DNA from: Candidatus Electrothrix aestuarii
GTDB lineage: Bacteria; Desulfobacterota; Desulfobulbia; Desulfobulbales; Desulfobulbaceae
Direction of reading: 5' to 3'
Assembly (NCBI GenBank): GCA_032595685.2
Contig: CP159373.1
Coordinates: 3,499,907 to 3,563,906, forward strand
DNA length: 64,000 bases
The translations under genes were made by a program, and so were the position numbers. Each line of letters opens with the position of its first letter. Position 1 is the first letter of the stretch. The notes below the pieces were generated by a model. That model was given only the letters and a program-made list of their open reading frames with translations, searched no databases and was not told the DNA's origin. Positions 47,372-56,992 of the stretch are shown here, one piece after another.

Positions 47372-49240
47372 ATGACATCAAGTTGCTGGAAAAAAGCGTT
47401 ACAGAAAAAGGAGCGGGAACTCTTAATTAGAAATCGGATTGCAGAAATATTTCTCACTATTTCCGGCGACAAAATATACTTTGAATTGTTACAGGTTATT
47501 TTGGAAGCTATGAAAAGTCCTTTTGGAACTATTGCTTATATTAATGAGCACGGAGAAAGGGTTGTGCCTGTCTTGACTAAAGACATTTGGAAGAATTGTG
47601 AGGTGCATAATGTGGAAATGGTGTTTCCCAGGGAGAAATGGAGTGGCATTTGGGGCAAATGTCTGTTGACCCAAAAGACCGTCTCTTCTAATGGACCGTT
47701 CAAGGTACCAGAGGGACATGTCTCAATAACCAGAGCCTTGGCTGTTCCAATAATTCATCAGGAAGAGGTTATTGGAAATTTTATGGTCGCCAATAAGGAG
47801 ACAGTGTATGGAGATGAAGATAAAAATATATTGGAGGCCATCGCTGACCACACAGCCCCTATTCTGCATGCCAGATTGCTGAATGAACGACATGAAAAAA
47901 GAAATAAAAGAGCAGAAGATCTGCTGAGAAAGTCCCATGGTGAGTTAGAAGCGCGAGTGAAAGAACGTACCGCAAAGCTTCAGGAAATGAATGATGAATT
48001 GCAAAACGAGGTCTCCGAGCGAATAAAAACGACTAGGCAGTTGCTCGCAAGTGAAGAGGACCTTAAGGACTCTCAACGAATTGCTCGACTTGGCACATGG
48101 CGGCTGGATTTTGCCAGTGAGAAAGTTGTCTGGTCAGAGGAACTCTACAAAATGTATGGTTTTGATCCGGCACAGCCTCTACCGCCATATACTGAACATA
48201 GGACGCTCTTTACTCCAGAAAGCTGGGAAAAGCTATCAGCATCTTTAACTCGTGCGAAAGAAACAGGTGCTCCCTATGAACTGGAGCTGAAGACCGTCAA
48301 GGAAGATGGATGTCGTGGCTGGATGTGGGTGCATGGCAGGGCAGTGAAGGACGAAAAAGGCTTGATCATTGGCCTGCGTGGCGTGGCTCAAGATATCACC
48401 AAACGTAAACAGGCTGAGCAGCAATATCATGAGTCTCTGACAATGTATCAAGATCTTGTTGAGACATCACAGGACTTGATTTGGCAATGTGATGAGAATG
48501 GAAGATACATTTACCTCAATCCCGCTTGGGAGGAGGTCTTTGGATATAAAATTGAAGAGATGCTTGGTAGAAAATTTACCGACTTTCAGACACCGGAGCA
48601 AGCGGAAATTGATCAGAAAGAGTTTCTGCGACTCATGAAGGGCAATGCTATAAAAGGTTATGAAACTATCCATATCGGTAAAAATAATAAACCAATTCAT
48701 TTGGTATTCAATGCAAAATTTTTGCTAGACACAGGTGGCAATATTGCCGGAACTCGTGGTACGGCCTATGACATTACACATCGATATGAAGCGGCTCAAC
48801 AGCTTAAAAAAAGTGAAGAAAATTATCATAATCTCTTCGAAAAGATGCTGGACGGGTTCGCTCTCCATGAGATTATTTGCAATTATTCCGGTACGCCGGT
48901 TGATTACCGTTTTTTGACCGTTAATCCTTCCTTTGAAAAAATAACCGGACTCAAGGCTAATGACTTGATTGGGCGGACTGTTCTCCAGGTTTTACCAGGT
49001 ACAGAGAAACATTGGATTAATATCTATGGTAAGGTTGCTCTGGTCGGGGATCCTGTCTTTTTTGAAAATTATTCACAGGAGCTTGATAGGCATTTTGAAG
49101 TGACAGCATATCAACCTGCCCCACATCAGTTTGCCTGTATCTTTAGGGATATTACAGCTGCCCGAAGAGCGAAGAAAGAACGAAAATTAAATGAACAAAG
49201 GCTTCAGTCCTTGTTGTCACTTCATGAAAAAAAATGTTAA
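47372..49240 (+). CDS. GAF-PAS sensor, N-terminal part of a frameshifted hybrid histidine kinase
   Basis: 622 aa with a good start site (AGAAGGAA). Residues about 20-165 are a GAF domain (LQVILEAMKSPFGTIAYIN, AVPIIHQEEVIGNFMVANKE). A coiled coil at about 170-215 precedes three PAS units (about 228-350, 355-470, 480-600), the first two ending in PAC-like GLRGVAQDITKRKQAEQQY and IAGTRGTAYDITHRYEAAQQ. The frame ends just after NEQRLQSLLSLHEKK in an A8 run; its continuation lies in the -1 frame from 49234. Together they would make a soluble receiver of about 1155 aa. No membrane helix was seen, so the signal may be cytoplasmic. Confidence 0.8.
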   Translation: MTSSCWKKALQKKERELLIRNRIAEIFLTISGDKIYFELLQVILEAMKSPFGTIAYINEHGERVVPVLTKDIWKNCEVHNVEMVFPREKWSGIWGKCLLTQKTVSSNGPFKVPEGHVSITRALAVPIIHQEEVIGNFMVANKETVYGDEDKNILEAIADHTAPILHARLLNERHEKRNKRAEDLLRKSHGELEARVKERTAKLQEMNDELQNEVSERIKTTRQLLASEEDLKDSQRIARLGTWRLDFASEKVVWSEELYKMYGFDPAQPLPPYTEHRTLFTPESWEKLSASLTRAKETGAPYELELKTVKEDGCRGWMWVHGRAVKDEKGLIIGLRGVAQDITKRKQAEQQYHESLTMYQDLVETSQDLIWQCDENGRYIYLNPAWEEVFGYKIEEMLGRKFTDFQTPEQAEIDQKEFLRLMKGNAIKGYETIHIGKNNKPIHLVFNAKFLLDTGGNIAGTRGTAYDITHRYEAAQQLKKSEENYHNLFEKMLDGFALHEIICNYSGTPVDYRFLTVNPSFEKITGLKANDLIGRTVLQVLPGTEKHWINIYGKVALVGDPVFFENYSQELDRHFEVTAYQPAPHQFACIFRDITAARRAKKERKLNEQRLQSLLSLHEKKC

Positions 49241-50847
49241 ATGAACAAGATCTTCTTCGTTATGCTCTTGAAGAGGCCATTAGAATGACAGAAAGTGAAT
49301 GTGGCTATCTTCACTTTGTCGATGATGATGAAATCAATATATCTTTAAACTTGTGGTCCCAAGAAACGCTTAAAATCTGTGCCGCTCAAAAAATATCTCA
49401 CTATCCACTCGAAAATGCAGGGGTATGGGCTGATTGTCTACGCCTGAGAAAATCTGTTGTTCACAATGACTATCCCAATCATTCTGAAAAGAAAGGTTAT
49501 CCCGAGGGGCATTTCCCAATTAAGAGACATATGAGTGTGCCGATCTTTGTTGATGATAAAATTGTTGCGATAGTTGGAGTTGGCAATAAGTCTGAAATAT
49601 ATGAAGAGGCTGACACTCGGCAAGTTTTACTCTTTTTTGCCAGCACATGGGATATCATTAAACAAAAACGATTAGAGGCTGAAAAGAAAAAGGTTGAAGC
49701 TCGCCTTGTCCAAGCGCATAAAATGGAGGCTATTGGTACTCTGGCAGGGGGGATTGCTCATGATTTCAATAATATTCTTGGAGTTATTCTGGGCTATACT
49801 GAGCTGGCCAAGGAGGATGCTCCTCTTGGTTCGAGATTTGCCTCTGGTCTTGATCAAGTCCTCATTGCCGGAAATCGTGCTAAGGATCTTGTAAAGCAGA
49901 TATTGGCTTTCAGTAGACAGACGGAGATGGAGCGTTTTCCATTGCAATTGCAGCCAATCATCAAAGAAGCCGTGAAAATGTTACGAGCGTCAATTCCAAC
50001 AACCATTGATATACAGGAAAATATTGATTTAAGCTGTGGGCTGGTTTTGGCCGATCCAACTCAGATACACCAGATTCTTATGAATCTTTGTGCTAATGCC
50101 AATCATGCTATGGAGAAGTCTGGCGGTATTTTGAAAATTGAACTGCGAAGGACTGATGTTGGAAATGATGTCCTGGGGGCCAACGTTCCGCTTAAACCAG
50201 GCCAGTATATTGAACTGGTTGTTTCTGACACTGGTGTTGGGATTGGTCTGGATATTATTCAGAAGGTATTTGATCCCTACTTCACAACAAAGGAACTCGG
50301 CAAAGGAACAGGAATGGGGCTGGCTATTGTTCATGGAATTATTACTGAATATGGTGGTGCCGTGACGGTTGAGAGTGAGCTGCAGCATGGAACAACATTT
50401 CACGTTTATTTTCCAAAGGCTGAGAAGGCTGAGCTGGAAACGGTCAAAAAAACTGAAGAGATTTATTCTGGGAAAGGAAATATCCTTTTTGTAGACGATG
50501 AAGAGCTGTTGATTTGTTTGGGAAAAGACATGCTTGAACGGCTTGGATATGATGTGACAGTTCGACAAAGCAGTATCGATGCATTGTCAACTTTTCAGAA
50601 TGATCCTTATGCATTTGATGTTGTTATTACTGACCAGACCATGCCGGGAATCACTGGTGCTGACCTTTCAAGAAGGATTTTGCAAATACGTCCCGATATT
50701 CCAATAATTTTATGCACAGGACATAGTAATTTGGTTGATGAAGTTTCGGCAAAGTCTATCGGTATCAAAGAATTTGTGATGAAACCGCTGGCAAAGGGGG
50801 TGATAGGAAACCTGTTACAGAAATTACTTGGCCCTGATAAAATATGA
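49234..50847 (+). CDS. GAF-HisKA-HATPase-REC hybrid histidine kinase, C-terminal part
   Basis: 537 aa. Residues about 5-140 form a second GAF domain of the type headed ALEEAIRMTESECGYLHFV. The kinase core follows: H-box GGIAHDFNNILGV with His176, N-box LMNLCANANHAME, G1 VVSDTGVGIG and G2 GKGTGMGLAIVHG. The C-terminal receiver (about 415-537) has FVDDEELL and phospho-acceptor Asp near 467 in VITDQTMPGI. It shares the A8 junction with the upstream reading frame. It might start at its own ATG 49234, which overlaps the upstream stop, but no ribosome site is present. No DNA-binding output is fused, so a separate regulator is expected. Confidence 0.85.
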   Translation: MLNEQDLLRYALEEAIRMTESECGYLHFVDDDEINISLNLWSQETLKICAAQKISHYPLENAGVWADCLRLRKSVVHNDYPNHSEKKGYPEGHFPIKRHMSVPIFVDDKIVAIVGVGNKSEIYEEADTRQVLLFFASTWDIIKQKRLEAEKKKVEARLVQAHKMEAIGTLAGGIAHDFNNILGVILGYTELAKEDAPLGSRFASGLDQVLIAGNRAKDLVKQILAFSRQTEMERFPLQLQPIIKEAVKMLRASIPTTIDIQENIDLSCGLVLADPTQIHQILMNLCANANHAMEKSGGILKIELRRTDVGNDVLGANVPLKPGQYIELVVSDTGVGIGLDIIQKVFDPYFTTKELGKGTGMGLAIVHGIITEYGGAVTVESELQHGTTFHVYFPKAEKAELETVKKTEEIYSGKGNILFVDDEELLICLGKDMLERLGYDVTVRQSSIDALSTFQNDPYAFDVVITDQTMPGITGADLSRRILQIRPDIPIILCTGHSNLVDEVSAKSIGIKEFVMKPLAKGVIGNLLQKLLGPDKI

Positions 50848-50947
50848 GGCATCCTTTCCCCCTTGCAATTTCCTCTGCGTTACATTATTGTTGTGTTGAA
50901 TTGAAATTATTACACAACAGAAATATTCCATGCAAACACCCCATCGC

Positions 50948-51091
50948 TATACATGAAGCTGCCGTAACGGCACCCGACCCGGTCCGGGTCGGCGAGTAAG
51001 ATCAGCGGCTTGCCTCCTCTCCTGATTTCTTTCGACCTCTTTGGTCGACGTATCCTTCTACGATAAATCAGACGGACAAGGGCCGTCTGAG
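50948..51091 (+). ncRNA. Candidate structured leader RNA, copy B (upstream of hdrA remnant)
   Basis: Matches copy A: TATAC, TGCCG-TAA-CGGCA hairpin, CCGACCCGG/CCGGGTCGG hairpin, GAGTAAGATCAGCGG, CCTC and CTGATTT 74 nt from the start. The CTGATTT (51022) can pair with AAATCAG (51065) around a TCGACC/GGTCGA hairpin; alternatively ATCAGACGG (51067) pairs with CCGTCTGA (51083). Paired bases change on both sides between the copies, for example CCGGCCC/GGGCTGG versus CCGACCC/GGGTCGG. It ends 125 nt before the hdrA-like ATG. Confidence 0.6.
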
Positions 51092-51215
51092 CAATTGATT
51101 CATTTCTCCGGCAAACGGCGGAACCATGTCTCTGCGTGTTCGTATTGCGTCTTCGCATTACATCTTCGTAGAGCATGGGAATGCGGCCGTGCCGATACGT
51201 ACGAAGGAGCTCTTC

Positions 51216-51660
51216 ATGACCGTAATTGCAAAAACAGCCGCCAAAATCAGCGGAGCCGTCATGGTTATCGGCGGTGGCGTGGCCGGTGTCCAGACTGCCC
51301 TTGATCTCACTGAACTGGGCTATAAGGTGTATCTGGTGGAGAAGTCCGGGGCCATTGGTGGGGTCATGGCCCGCCTGGACAAGACCTTTCCCACCAACGA
51401 CTGTTCTCTCTGTATCCTTGCGCCCAAGCTGGTTGAAGCGGGCCGCGATCCGAATATTGAAATTTTTACCCTGGCCAGCCAACATGTATTCCTGTTCCCA
51501 GGATGCGCAACGGGTGCTGACCGAGACCATTCAGGAGCATAAGCTCAATCGCTTGGTGGTGGCGGCCTGCACCCCGCGTACCCATGAGCCGCTTTTTCAG
51601 TCCACCCTGCGGGAGGCCGGGCTGAATCGCTCCCTTTTATTCATGCCCCTTTTCAGATGA
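51216..51660 (+). pseudogene. hdrA-like flavoprotein remnant with internal deletion
   Basis: From ATG 51216 (AAGGAG upstream) the product opens as Hdr[41 protein letters not shown] and [19 protein letters not shown], the FAD domain. Near 51490 the family match jumps and changes frame to [40 protein letters not shown] and AGLN, which in a complete HdrA lie some hundred or more residues further on. The intervening region, including the first ferredoxin-type Cys cluster, and everything after are missing. Complete HdrA uses flavin for electron bifurcation or disulfide reduction. The remnant is probably non-functional though its leader RNA survives. Confidence 0.75.
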
Positions 51661-51766
51661 CTTGCAGAGGCTCTTTGGTGAACAATTCAACCTGGTGATA
51701 TTTCAGTGCTTGGTTCAGCCTTCCCTAATTCCCTAATAGTCAGCAAAAAATCATACAAGGAAAGAA

Positions 51767-52669
51767 TTATTCGCTGCTCTCAGGGACATCCTCCTGAGTC
51801 TCTTCCTCATCGTCTTTCTTCTCAATCACCAGCACCGCACAATGGGCCTTGCCAATGACTTTTTCCGTGACATGCCCCATCAGCATTTTGCTGAGTCCTT
51901 TTCCGTGCCCACCGACCAGGATCATATCCACCTGCTTTTCTTCTGCTGTCTGAGCAATAACATCGGCAGACGGTTTACCAACTAAGGCGATGGGATGAAA
52001 GGTGGGCCGTGGAGCCATCTCCTGTCCTTTTGCGCAAACCGCTTCCACCCTTGCCTGAGATGCTTCGAGTTCATCTTCAGAATCAGCTACAGAAAGTATA
52101 TAGATCTCTTTGAGCGTGGTGCAGTTTTGCCCCATGCTGATAGCTGTTTCTGTCGCTGCCTGACCTGATTCAGATCCATCGGTTGCGACCAGAATTTTTT
52201 CTCCTTGAACAGTCGCATGGGAGGGCACAACGAGCGTCTGAGGGAAACCCTGGCCAATAACTTTGGAGGTCATACCGCCTACCAGGAGCTTGATCAGGCC
52301 CCTTTTGCCGTGACGCCCCATAATAAGGACATCGGCATTATGTTTATACGCCAAATCGACAATGGTTTTTTCCGGGCTGTAGTAGGACTGCTCAATGACA
52401 ATATCGCAGGTAATCCCGTGATCATCAGCCATCTTTTTGATGTTGTCCAGATAATCAGAGATCTCCTGCGGTACCTTGACGGCAGAGGCTCGCGGTCCTG
52501 TTGTTGATCCTGAACCAACCGAGATCACATGCAGAACAACAATTTTTGCCCCACATCCCTGAGCTAAGAAAATAGTTTCCTGTACTGCTCCTTCTGTGTA
52601 CGAAGAACCGTCTGTAGCAAGAGCGATAACTTCAGCTTCGCCCAGCAGTCGTGCATTATGCTTTGTCAT
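51767..52669 (-). CDS. Tandem universal stress protein (two Usp domains)
   Basis: 300 aa, ATG 52669 with GGGAGG upstream. Two UspA domains: residues about 10-145 (VIALATDGSSYTEGAVQETI, with ATP loop LIMGRHGKRGLIKLLVGGMT) and about 150-285 (ILVATDGSESGQAATETAIS, LVGGHGKGLSKMLMGHVTEK). The C-terminal tail is acidic (KKDDEEETQEDVPESSE). It is a close paralogue of the next gene on the same strand, and both precede SulP in transcription order reversed, i.e. sulP-usp-usp. Confidence 0.9.
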   Translation of the reverse strand: MTKHNARLLGEAEVIALATDGSSYTEGAVQETIFLAQGCGAKIVVLHVISVGSGSTTGPRASAVKVPQEISDYLDNIKKMADDHGITCDIVIEQSYYSPEKTIVDLAYKHNADVLIMGRHGKRGLIKLLVGGMTSKVIGQGFPQTLVVPSHATVQGEKILVATDGSESGQAATETAISMGQNCTTLKEIYILSVADSEDELEASQARVEAVCAKGQEMAPRPTFHPIALVGKPSADVIAQTAEEKQVDMILVGGHGKGLSKMLMGHVTEKVIGKAHCAVLVIEKKDDEEETQEDVPESSE

Positions 52670-52753
52670 GGTGTATTTCCTCCCTAACTACGTATTAAGG
52701 GAATAATCCTGCCATACTCATCGGCTGGATCCTTGTCCAATAATGATCAGAAC

Positions 52754-53635
52754 CTACTCATTGTCCTCTGGAATATATCCATCTTCTTTTTTCTTTTCAA
52801 TAACTAGTACTGCACAGTGCGCTTTTCCAATAACCTTTTCTGTCACGTGCCCCATAAGAAGCTTCGTGAGCCCCTTGCCGTGACCACCGATCAAAATCAT
52901 ATCTACTTGCTTTTCCGCGGCTGTCTGGCTAATGAGGTCGGCAGCTGGTCTTCCTGCTAAGGACATTGGATGAAAGATGACCCGTGGCGCTTTTTCTTTT
53001 CCCCTGTTGCAGGCCGCCTCCGCCAGTGCTCTGGCTTCTGCAAGACCGTTTTCAGAACGAGTGACTGATAGGGCATAGACTTCTTTCAGATTGGTACAAT
53101 GAATGCCCATATCAATAATTTCATCCGCAGCAGCCTCGCTGGCTTCTGATCCGTCAACGGCAAGAAGAACCTTGTCCCCACCAATGGTAAAGTCTTTGGG
53201 CACAACCAAAACTTTGGGGAAACCTCGACCAATCACCTTGGAGGTCATACTTCCTGCCAGCAATTTCTGCAAGCCTTGCCTGCTATTTCGTCCCATTATC
53301 AGGATATCAGCCTGGTGTTTATAGCTCAATTCAACGATAGCTTTGTCAGGCTGGTAGGACTCTTCAATGATAATCTCACAGGGGATTTCGTTATCATCAG
53401 TAAGTGTTTTGAGCCTCTTTAGGTATTTTTTGCTTTCCAGGAGGCTGGACGACGTTGAGGCGTGAATTGCAGTTGCTGATCCAGAATCAATTGGAATGAC
53501 GTGCAGGACCACAATTCTTGCTCTGCATGACTGGGCCAGGAAAATAGCCTCCTGTACGGCTCCGTCTGTAGAGGAAGAACCGTCTGTTGCCAGGGCAATG
53601 ACCTTGGATGTATTCATAGCTTTTGTGGGGTTCAT
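52754..53635 (-). CDS. Tandem universal stress protein, paralogue
   Basis: 293 aa from ATG 53635; the frame is open upstream to 53725 inside sulP but the ribosome-like AGAGGC lies just before 53635, and this start avoids an overlap. Two Usp domains as in the neighbour: VIALATDGSSSTDGAVQEAI and ADILIMGRNSRQGLQKLLAG, then VLLAVDGSEASEAAADEII and LIGGHGKGLTKLLMGHVTEK. The high similarity to the 51767-52669 gene indicates a local duplication. Usp proteins downstream of SulP transporters may modulate transport or bind nucleotides there. Confidence 0.9.
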   Translation of the reverse strand: MNPTKAMNTSKVIALATDGSSSTDGAVQEAIFLAQSCRARIVVLHVIPIDSGSATAIHASTSSSLLESKKYLKRLKTLTDDNEIPCEIIIEESYQPDKAIVELSYKHQADILIMGRNSRQGLQKLLAGSMTSKVIGRGFPKVLVVPKDFTIGGDKVLLAVDGSEASEAAADEIIDMGIHCTNLKEVYALSVTRSENGLAEARALAEAACNRGKEKAPRVIFHPMSLAGRPAADLISQTAAEKQVDMILIGGHGKGLTKLLMGHVTEKVIGKAHCAVLVIEKKKEDGYIPEDNE

Positions 53636-53679
53636 AGGGTTGCCTCTCTTAAGAAAGCAAAATGGAGTGAATAGATACG

Positions 53680-55839
53680 TCAGGGCGCTGGTATGTAATG
53701 GGTCAAGGGGCAATCTGGACAGCAATCTTTAGGGAGATCTGAATCCCTATGTATTTCCTCTGTGAGAGAGGCAACAGCTGTTTTTGTGTCTGGATAGATA
53801 TGCTCTCTGCCAATCTTGTCGAGTAGATGGGTTCGTTCCATGACTGCCATTACCTGGCCTTTTACACTACTCATGGCAAAGCTTAGGCCAGCTGCTCGCA
53901 GACGCTGTACGATCATGGCGAGAACTTCTTCGCCAGAGGCGTCCATGTCGTTAATGCCACGGGCATCAAGTAGAATAGCTCGGAGATTGGGGTGCTCGTT
54001 GCGGAACCTTCCAACCTGTTCATCAAGGTAACTGGCATTGGCAAAGAACAGGGCGCCATCAAAACGGACCACGGAGATATGACGACAGCCCTTGAGTCGG
54101 TAATGTTCCGAGCTCTTGAGGATTTTCTCCTCGTTCATGGAAAGCTCAGCAACAACGGGACGCATGGATTTGTAGAGAAACACTCCCATAGACAGGGCGA
54201 AACCGACCAGAATGCCTTGGTCCAAATGGGGCGCGGCATAGAGGGTTACGAGAAAGGTGATCACCGATATGATCCCATCATAGCGCTGAGCCTTCCAGGC
54301 GTGAATAAAACCGCTGGTATTGATCAGTCCGATAACCGCCATCATGATAACCGCTGCCAAGGTCGCCTGAGGCAGGTGATAGAGCAGGGGGGTGAAAAAC
54401 ATCAGCGTCAGCAGGACCATCATGGAGGTGACCACAGAGGAAATACCGGTGACAGCGCCAGCCTGGAGATTTACTGCTGAGCGGGAAAAGGAACCGGACA
54501 CGGCATAACTTTGGCCCGCAGAGCCAAGGATGTTTGCCAAACCCTGGCCGATGAGCTCCTGGTTGGCATCAATTTGTTGACCGGTTTTTGCCGCCATTGC
54601 TTTGGCAATAGCTATGGCCTCCATGAAACCAAGAAGAGAGATGATGATCGCTGTGGGGAGCAGTTTTGTTACAGCTTTCAGGTTGATCTCCGGCATATTC
54701 AAAGAGGGAATCCCTTCCGGTACATCGCCCACAACTGCACCGCCACTGGTGAGTATAATTTTTTCAGTATCCAGGGGTGAGTTCCCAAGCTTGATGCGCC
54801 AGGTGCGACCATCTGTCTTGACACCAGGCGGAATAGCCTCCCTGGCATAAAAGGTATACTGATTTTCATGCTTTATTCCTTCAAACTTCATGCGTCGAAG
54901 TTCGGTCCGGATTAAATGGGCATCATGTTTGGCATGATCCATTTTTCTGCTCAGTATGGCCACTTTGTTTTCGATTTGAAGCAGCTCAATAGGGGGAGGG
55001 GCACCGTGGGCCTCCAGCTCTGCTTTGTGTAGCTCTTCTGCTGCCTTACCAAGGTCGGTCCGTTCTCGGCCATGATGGGATACTTCACTTACTACCTCGT
55101 TAAACCGATCTATTTTTTTTTGTATTCCTGGAGAATGAATGTTTGAGAGGGGAACCAAGGCGTCTTGGTTAAAACCAGTTGCCCAGGAGAGGAGAGTTGT
55201 AATGGCAACGGCGAGCAGAACAGCCGGAATTCTCGGGTTCTTCCTCTTGGAAGCGACCATGATAAGTATTGCCGCAATACCATACAGCAGGGTGGGCCAA
55301 TGGGTGTAATCGCAAGCAGCCTGTACAACCCGGACCATAGTTTGATAATGATGTGGTGCCTTATCCACGTAGACGCCAAAGAACTTGGAGAATTGGGAAG
55401 AGGCAATAATGATAGCTGCGGCATTGGTAAAACCGTTGATGACCGGGTGGGAGAGAAAATTTACTACCATACCAAGGCGCAAGACACCCAGGGCAAACTG
55501 AAAAAGGCCAACCACCAGGGCCAGCATAATGGAGTAAGTAATGAATTCCTGTGAACCTGCTGTGGCTAAAGATTCAAGGGAGGCTGCTGACATCAGAGAG
55601 ACAACAGCCACCGGGCCTGTGCCCAATTGACGGCTGGAGCCGAACAGGGCAGCCACCATAGGGGGGAGAAAGGCAGCGTAGAGACCATAGTAAGCAGGAA
55701 GCCCGGCCAGCTGAGCATAGGCCATAGATTGAGGAATGAGCACCAGTGCAACGGTGATACCTGCAACCAGATCCATCTTGAACATTTCCGGCTTATATCC
55801 TTTGAACCAGAGAAGAAACGGGAAAAATTTAAAGATCAT
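53680..55839 (-). CDS. SulP/SLC26-family anion transporter with STAS domain and large loop insert
   Basis: 719 aa. The membrane domain has typical SulP motifs: KMDLVAGITVALVLIPQSMAYAQLAGLPAYYGLY at the start (split around helix 1), GTGPVAVVSLMSAAS, HPVINGFTNAAAIIIASSQ and the late GQGLANILGSAGQSYAVSGS. Residues about 570-700 are a cytoplasmic STAS domain (VVRFDGALFFANASYLDEQV, DARGINDMDASGEE). Between membrane segments, residues about 232-388 form a charged, partly coiled-coil insert absent from ordinary SulP proteins. The substrate (sulfate, bicarbonate or other anion) is unknown. It is the first gene of a sulP-usp-usp group. Confidence 0.9.
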   Translation of the reverse strand: MIFKFFPFLLWFKGYKPEMFKMDLVAGITVALVLIPQSMAYAQLAGLPAYYGLYAAFLPPMVAALFGSSRQLGTGPVAVVSLMSAASLESLATAGSQEFITYSIMLALVVGLFQFALGVLRLGMVVNFLSHPVINGFTNAAAIIIASSQFSKFFGVYVDKAPHHYQTMVRVVQAACDYTHWPTLLYGIAAILIMVASKRKNPRIPAVLLAVAITTLLSWATGFNQDALVPLSNIHSPGIQKKIDRFNEVVSEVSHHGRERTDLGKAAEELHKAELEAHGAPPPIELLQIENKVAILSRKMDHAKHDAHLIRTELRRMKFEGIKHENQYTFYAREAIPPGVKTDGRTWRIKLGNSPLDTEKIILTSGGAVVGDVPEGIPSLNMPEINLKAVTKLLPTAIIISLLGFMEAIAIAKAMAAKTGQQIDANQELIGQGLANILGSAGQSYAVSGSFSRSAVNLQAGAVTGISSVVTSMMVLLTLMFFTPLLYHLPQATLAAVIMMAVIGLINTSGFIHAWKAQRYDGIISVITFLVTLYAAPHLDQGILVGFALSMGVFLYKSMRPVVAELSMNEEKILKSSEHYRLKGCRHISVVRFDGALFFANASYLDEQVGRFRNEHPNLRAILLDARGINDMDASGEEVLAMIVQRLRAAGLSFAMSSVKGQVMAVMERTHLLDKIGREHIYPDTKTAVASLTEEIHRDSDLPKDCCPDCPLTHYIPAP

Positions 55840-55903
55840 AAGCTCCTTACTAAGCTCCTTACGTATTTTTTGTTTTGTTCTGAAGGGGTGGCCGGGATGG
55901 AAC

Positions 55904-56992
55904 TTAGTCCCTATGTTCTGGAAATAAGGTAAGGAGCCCCCCCTTGCTTGCCTTGCAAACGCCCCGTTCGGTGATCAGGCCGGTGATCAGGCGGGCCGGG
56001 GTGACATCAAAGGCCGGATTGGCCGCTTCGGTCTGTTCCGGGGCAATGCGCACCTGCCGTATCTCTCCGTCTGTACAGAGGCCGGAAACCAGGAGCACCT
56101 CTTCCTGGCCGCGTTCTTCAATGGGAATTGCAGAGCCCTCTTCCAGAGTCCAGTCTATGGTGGAGGAGGGAAGGGCAACATAAAAAGGTACGCCATTATC
56201 CGCAGCTGCCAAGGCCTTGAGGTAGGTGCCGATTTTGTTGCAGACATCACCGGTGCAGGTTGTTCGATCTGTACCGACTATGCAGAGATCCACCTGGCCC
56301 TGCTGCATGAGGTGGCCGCCGCTATTATCCGCAATCAGATGGTGGTCTATACCTGCGGAAGCCAATTCCCAGGATGTGAGGTGGGCACCCTGGTTGCGTG
56401 GTCGGGTTTCATCCACCCAAACATGCACGGGAATTCCTGCCTGATGGGCCTTGAAGATTGGCGCAAGGGCGGTGCCCCAATCCACGGTTGCTAACCAACC
56501 CGCATTACAATGGGTGAGGATATTGACGGTCCCGCCTTTTTCCTCGTATTTTTTCTGGATGAGTTCCAGCCCATACTGACCAAGGCTCTCGTTTACCTGG
56601 GCATCTTCATCGCAGATAATCGCTGCCTCGGCATAGGCTGCCTCCAGTCGTTCTTCCTGCGGCAGGCTGCTTAGTAAGGAGCGCATCCGTTCCACCGCCC
56701 AACGTAGATTCACAGCTGTAGGTCTGGCGGCAATCAGGGCCGCACAGGCGATCTCCAGGTTGTTATCTGAACAGTCTTCATTCAGGCCCAGGCAGACTCC
56801 ATAGGCTGCTGTTGCCCCGATCAGCGGTGCGCCGCGCACCAGCATATCTCTGATGGCAAGAACTGCATCATCCAGGGTGCGCAACGTCACCGTCTCGAAA
56901 CGATGAGGGAGTTTGGTTTGGTCAATAATACCGACGGAACGTCCGTCAGCTTCAGGCCAGATGCAGCGATAAAGTGTTCCGTTTACTTGCAT
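55904..56992 (-). CDS. mtnA: S-methyl-5-thioribose-1-phosphate isomerase
   Basis: 362 aa, full length for the family (eIF2B-like fold). Converts methylthioribose 1-phosphate to the ribulose form in the methionine-salvage pathway. Motifs: [36 protein letters not shown] with the catalytic Cys, [18 protein letters not shown], and [19 protein letters not shown] with the catalytic Asp. Other mtn genes are absent nearby. It runs on the minus strand, converging with nothing but ending 64 bp from sulP. Confidence 0.93.
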   Translation of the reverse strand: MQVNGTLYRCIWPEADGRSVGIIDQTKLPHRFETVTLRTLDDAVLAIRDMLVRGAPLIGATAAYGVCLGLNEDCSDNNLEIACAALIAARPTAVNLRWAVERMRSLLSSLPQEERLEAAYAEAAIICDEDAQVNESLGQYGLELIQKKYEEKGGTVNILTHCNAGWLATVDWGTALAPIFKAHQAGIPVHVWVDETRPRNQGAHLTSWELASAGIDHHLIADNSGGHLMQQGQVDLCIVGTDRTTCTGDVCNKIGTYLKALAAADNGVPFYVALPSSTIDWTLEEGSAIPIEERGQEEVLLVSGLCTDGEIRQVRIAPEQTEAANPAFDVTPARLITGLITERGVCKASKGGLLTLFPEHRD

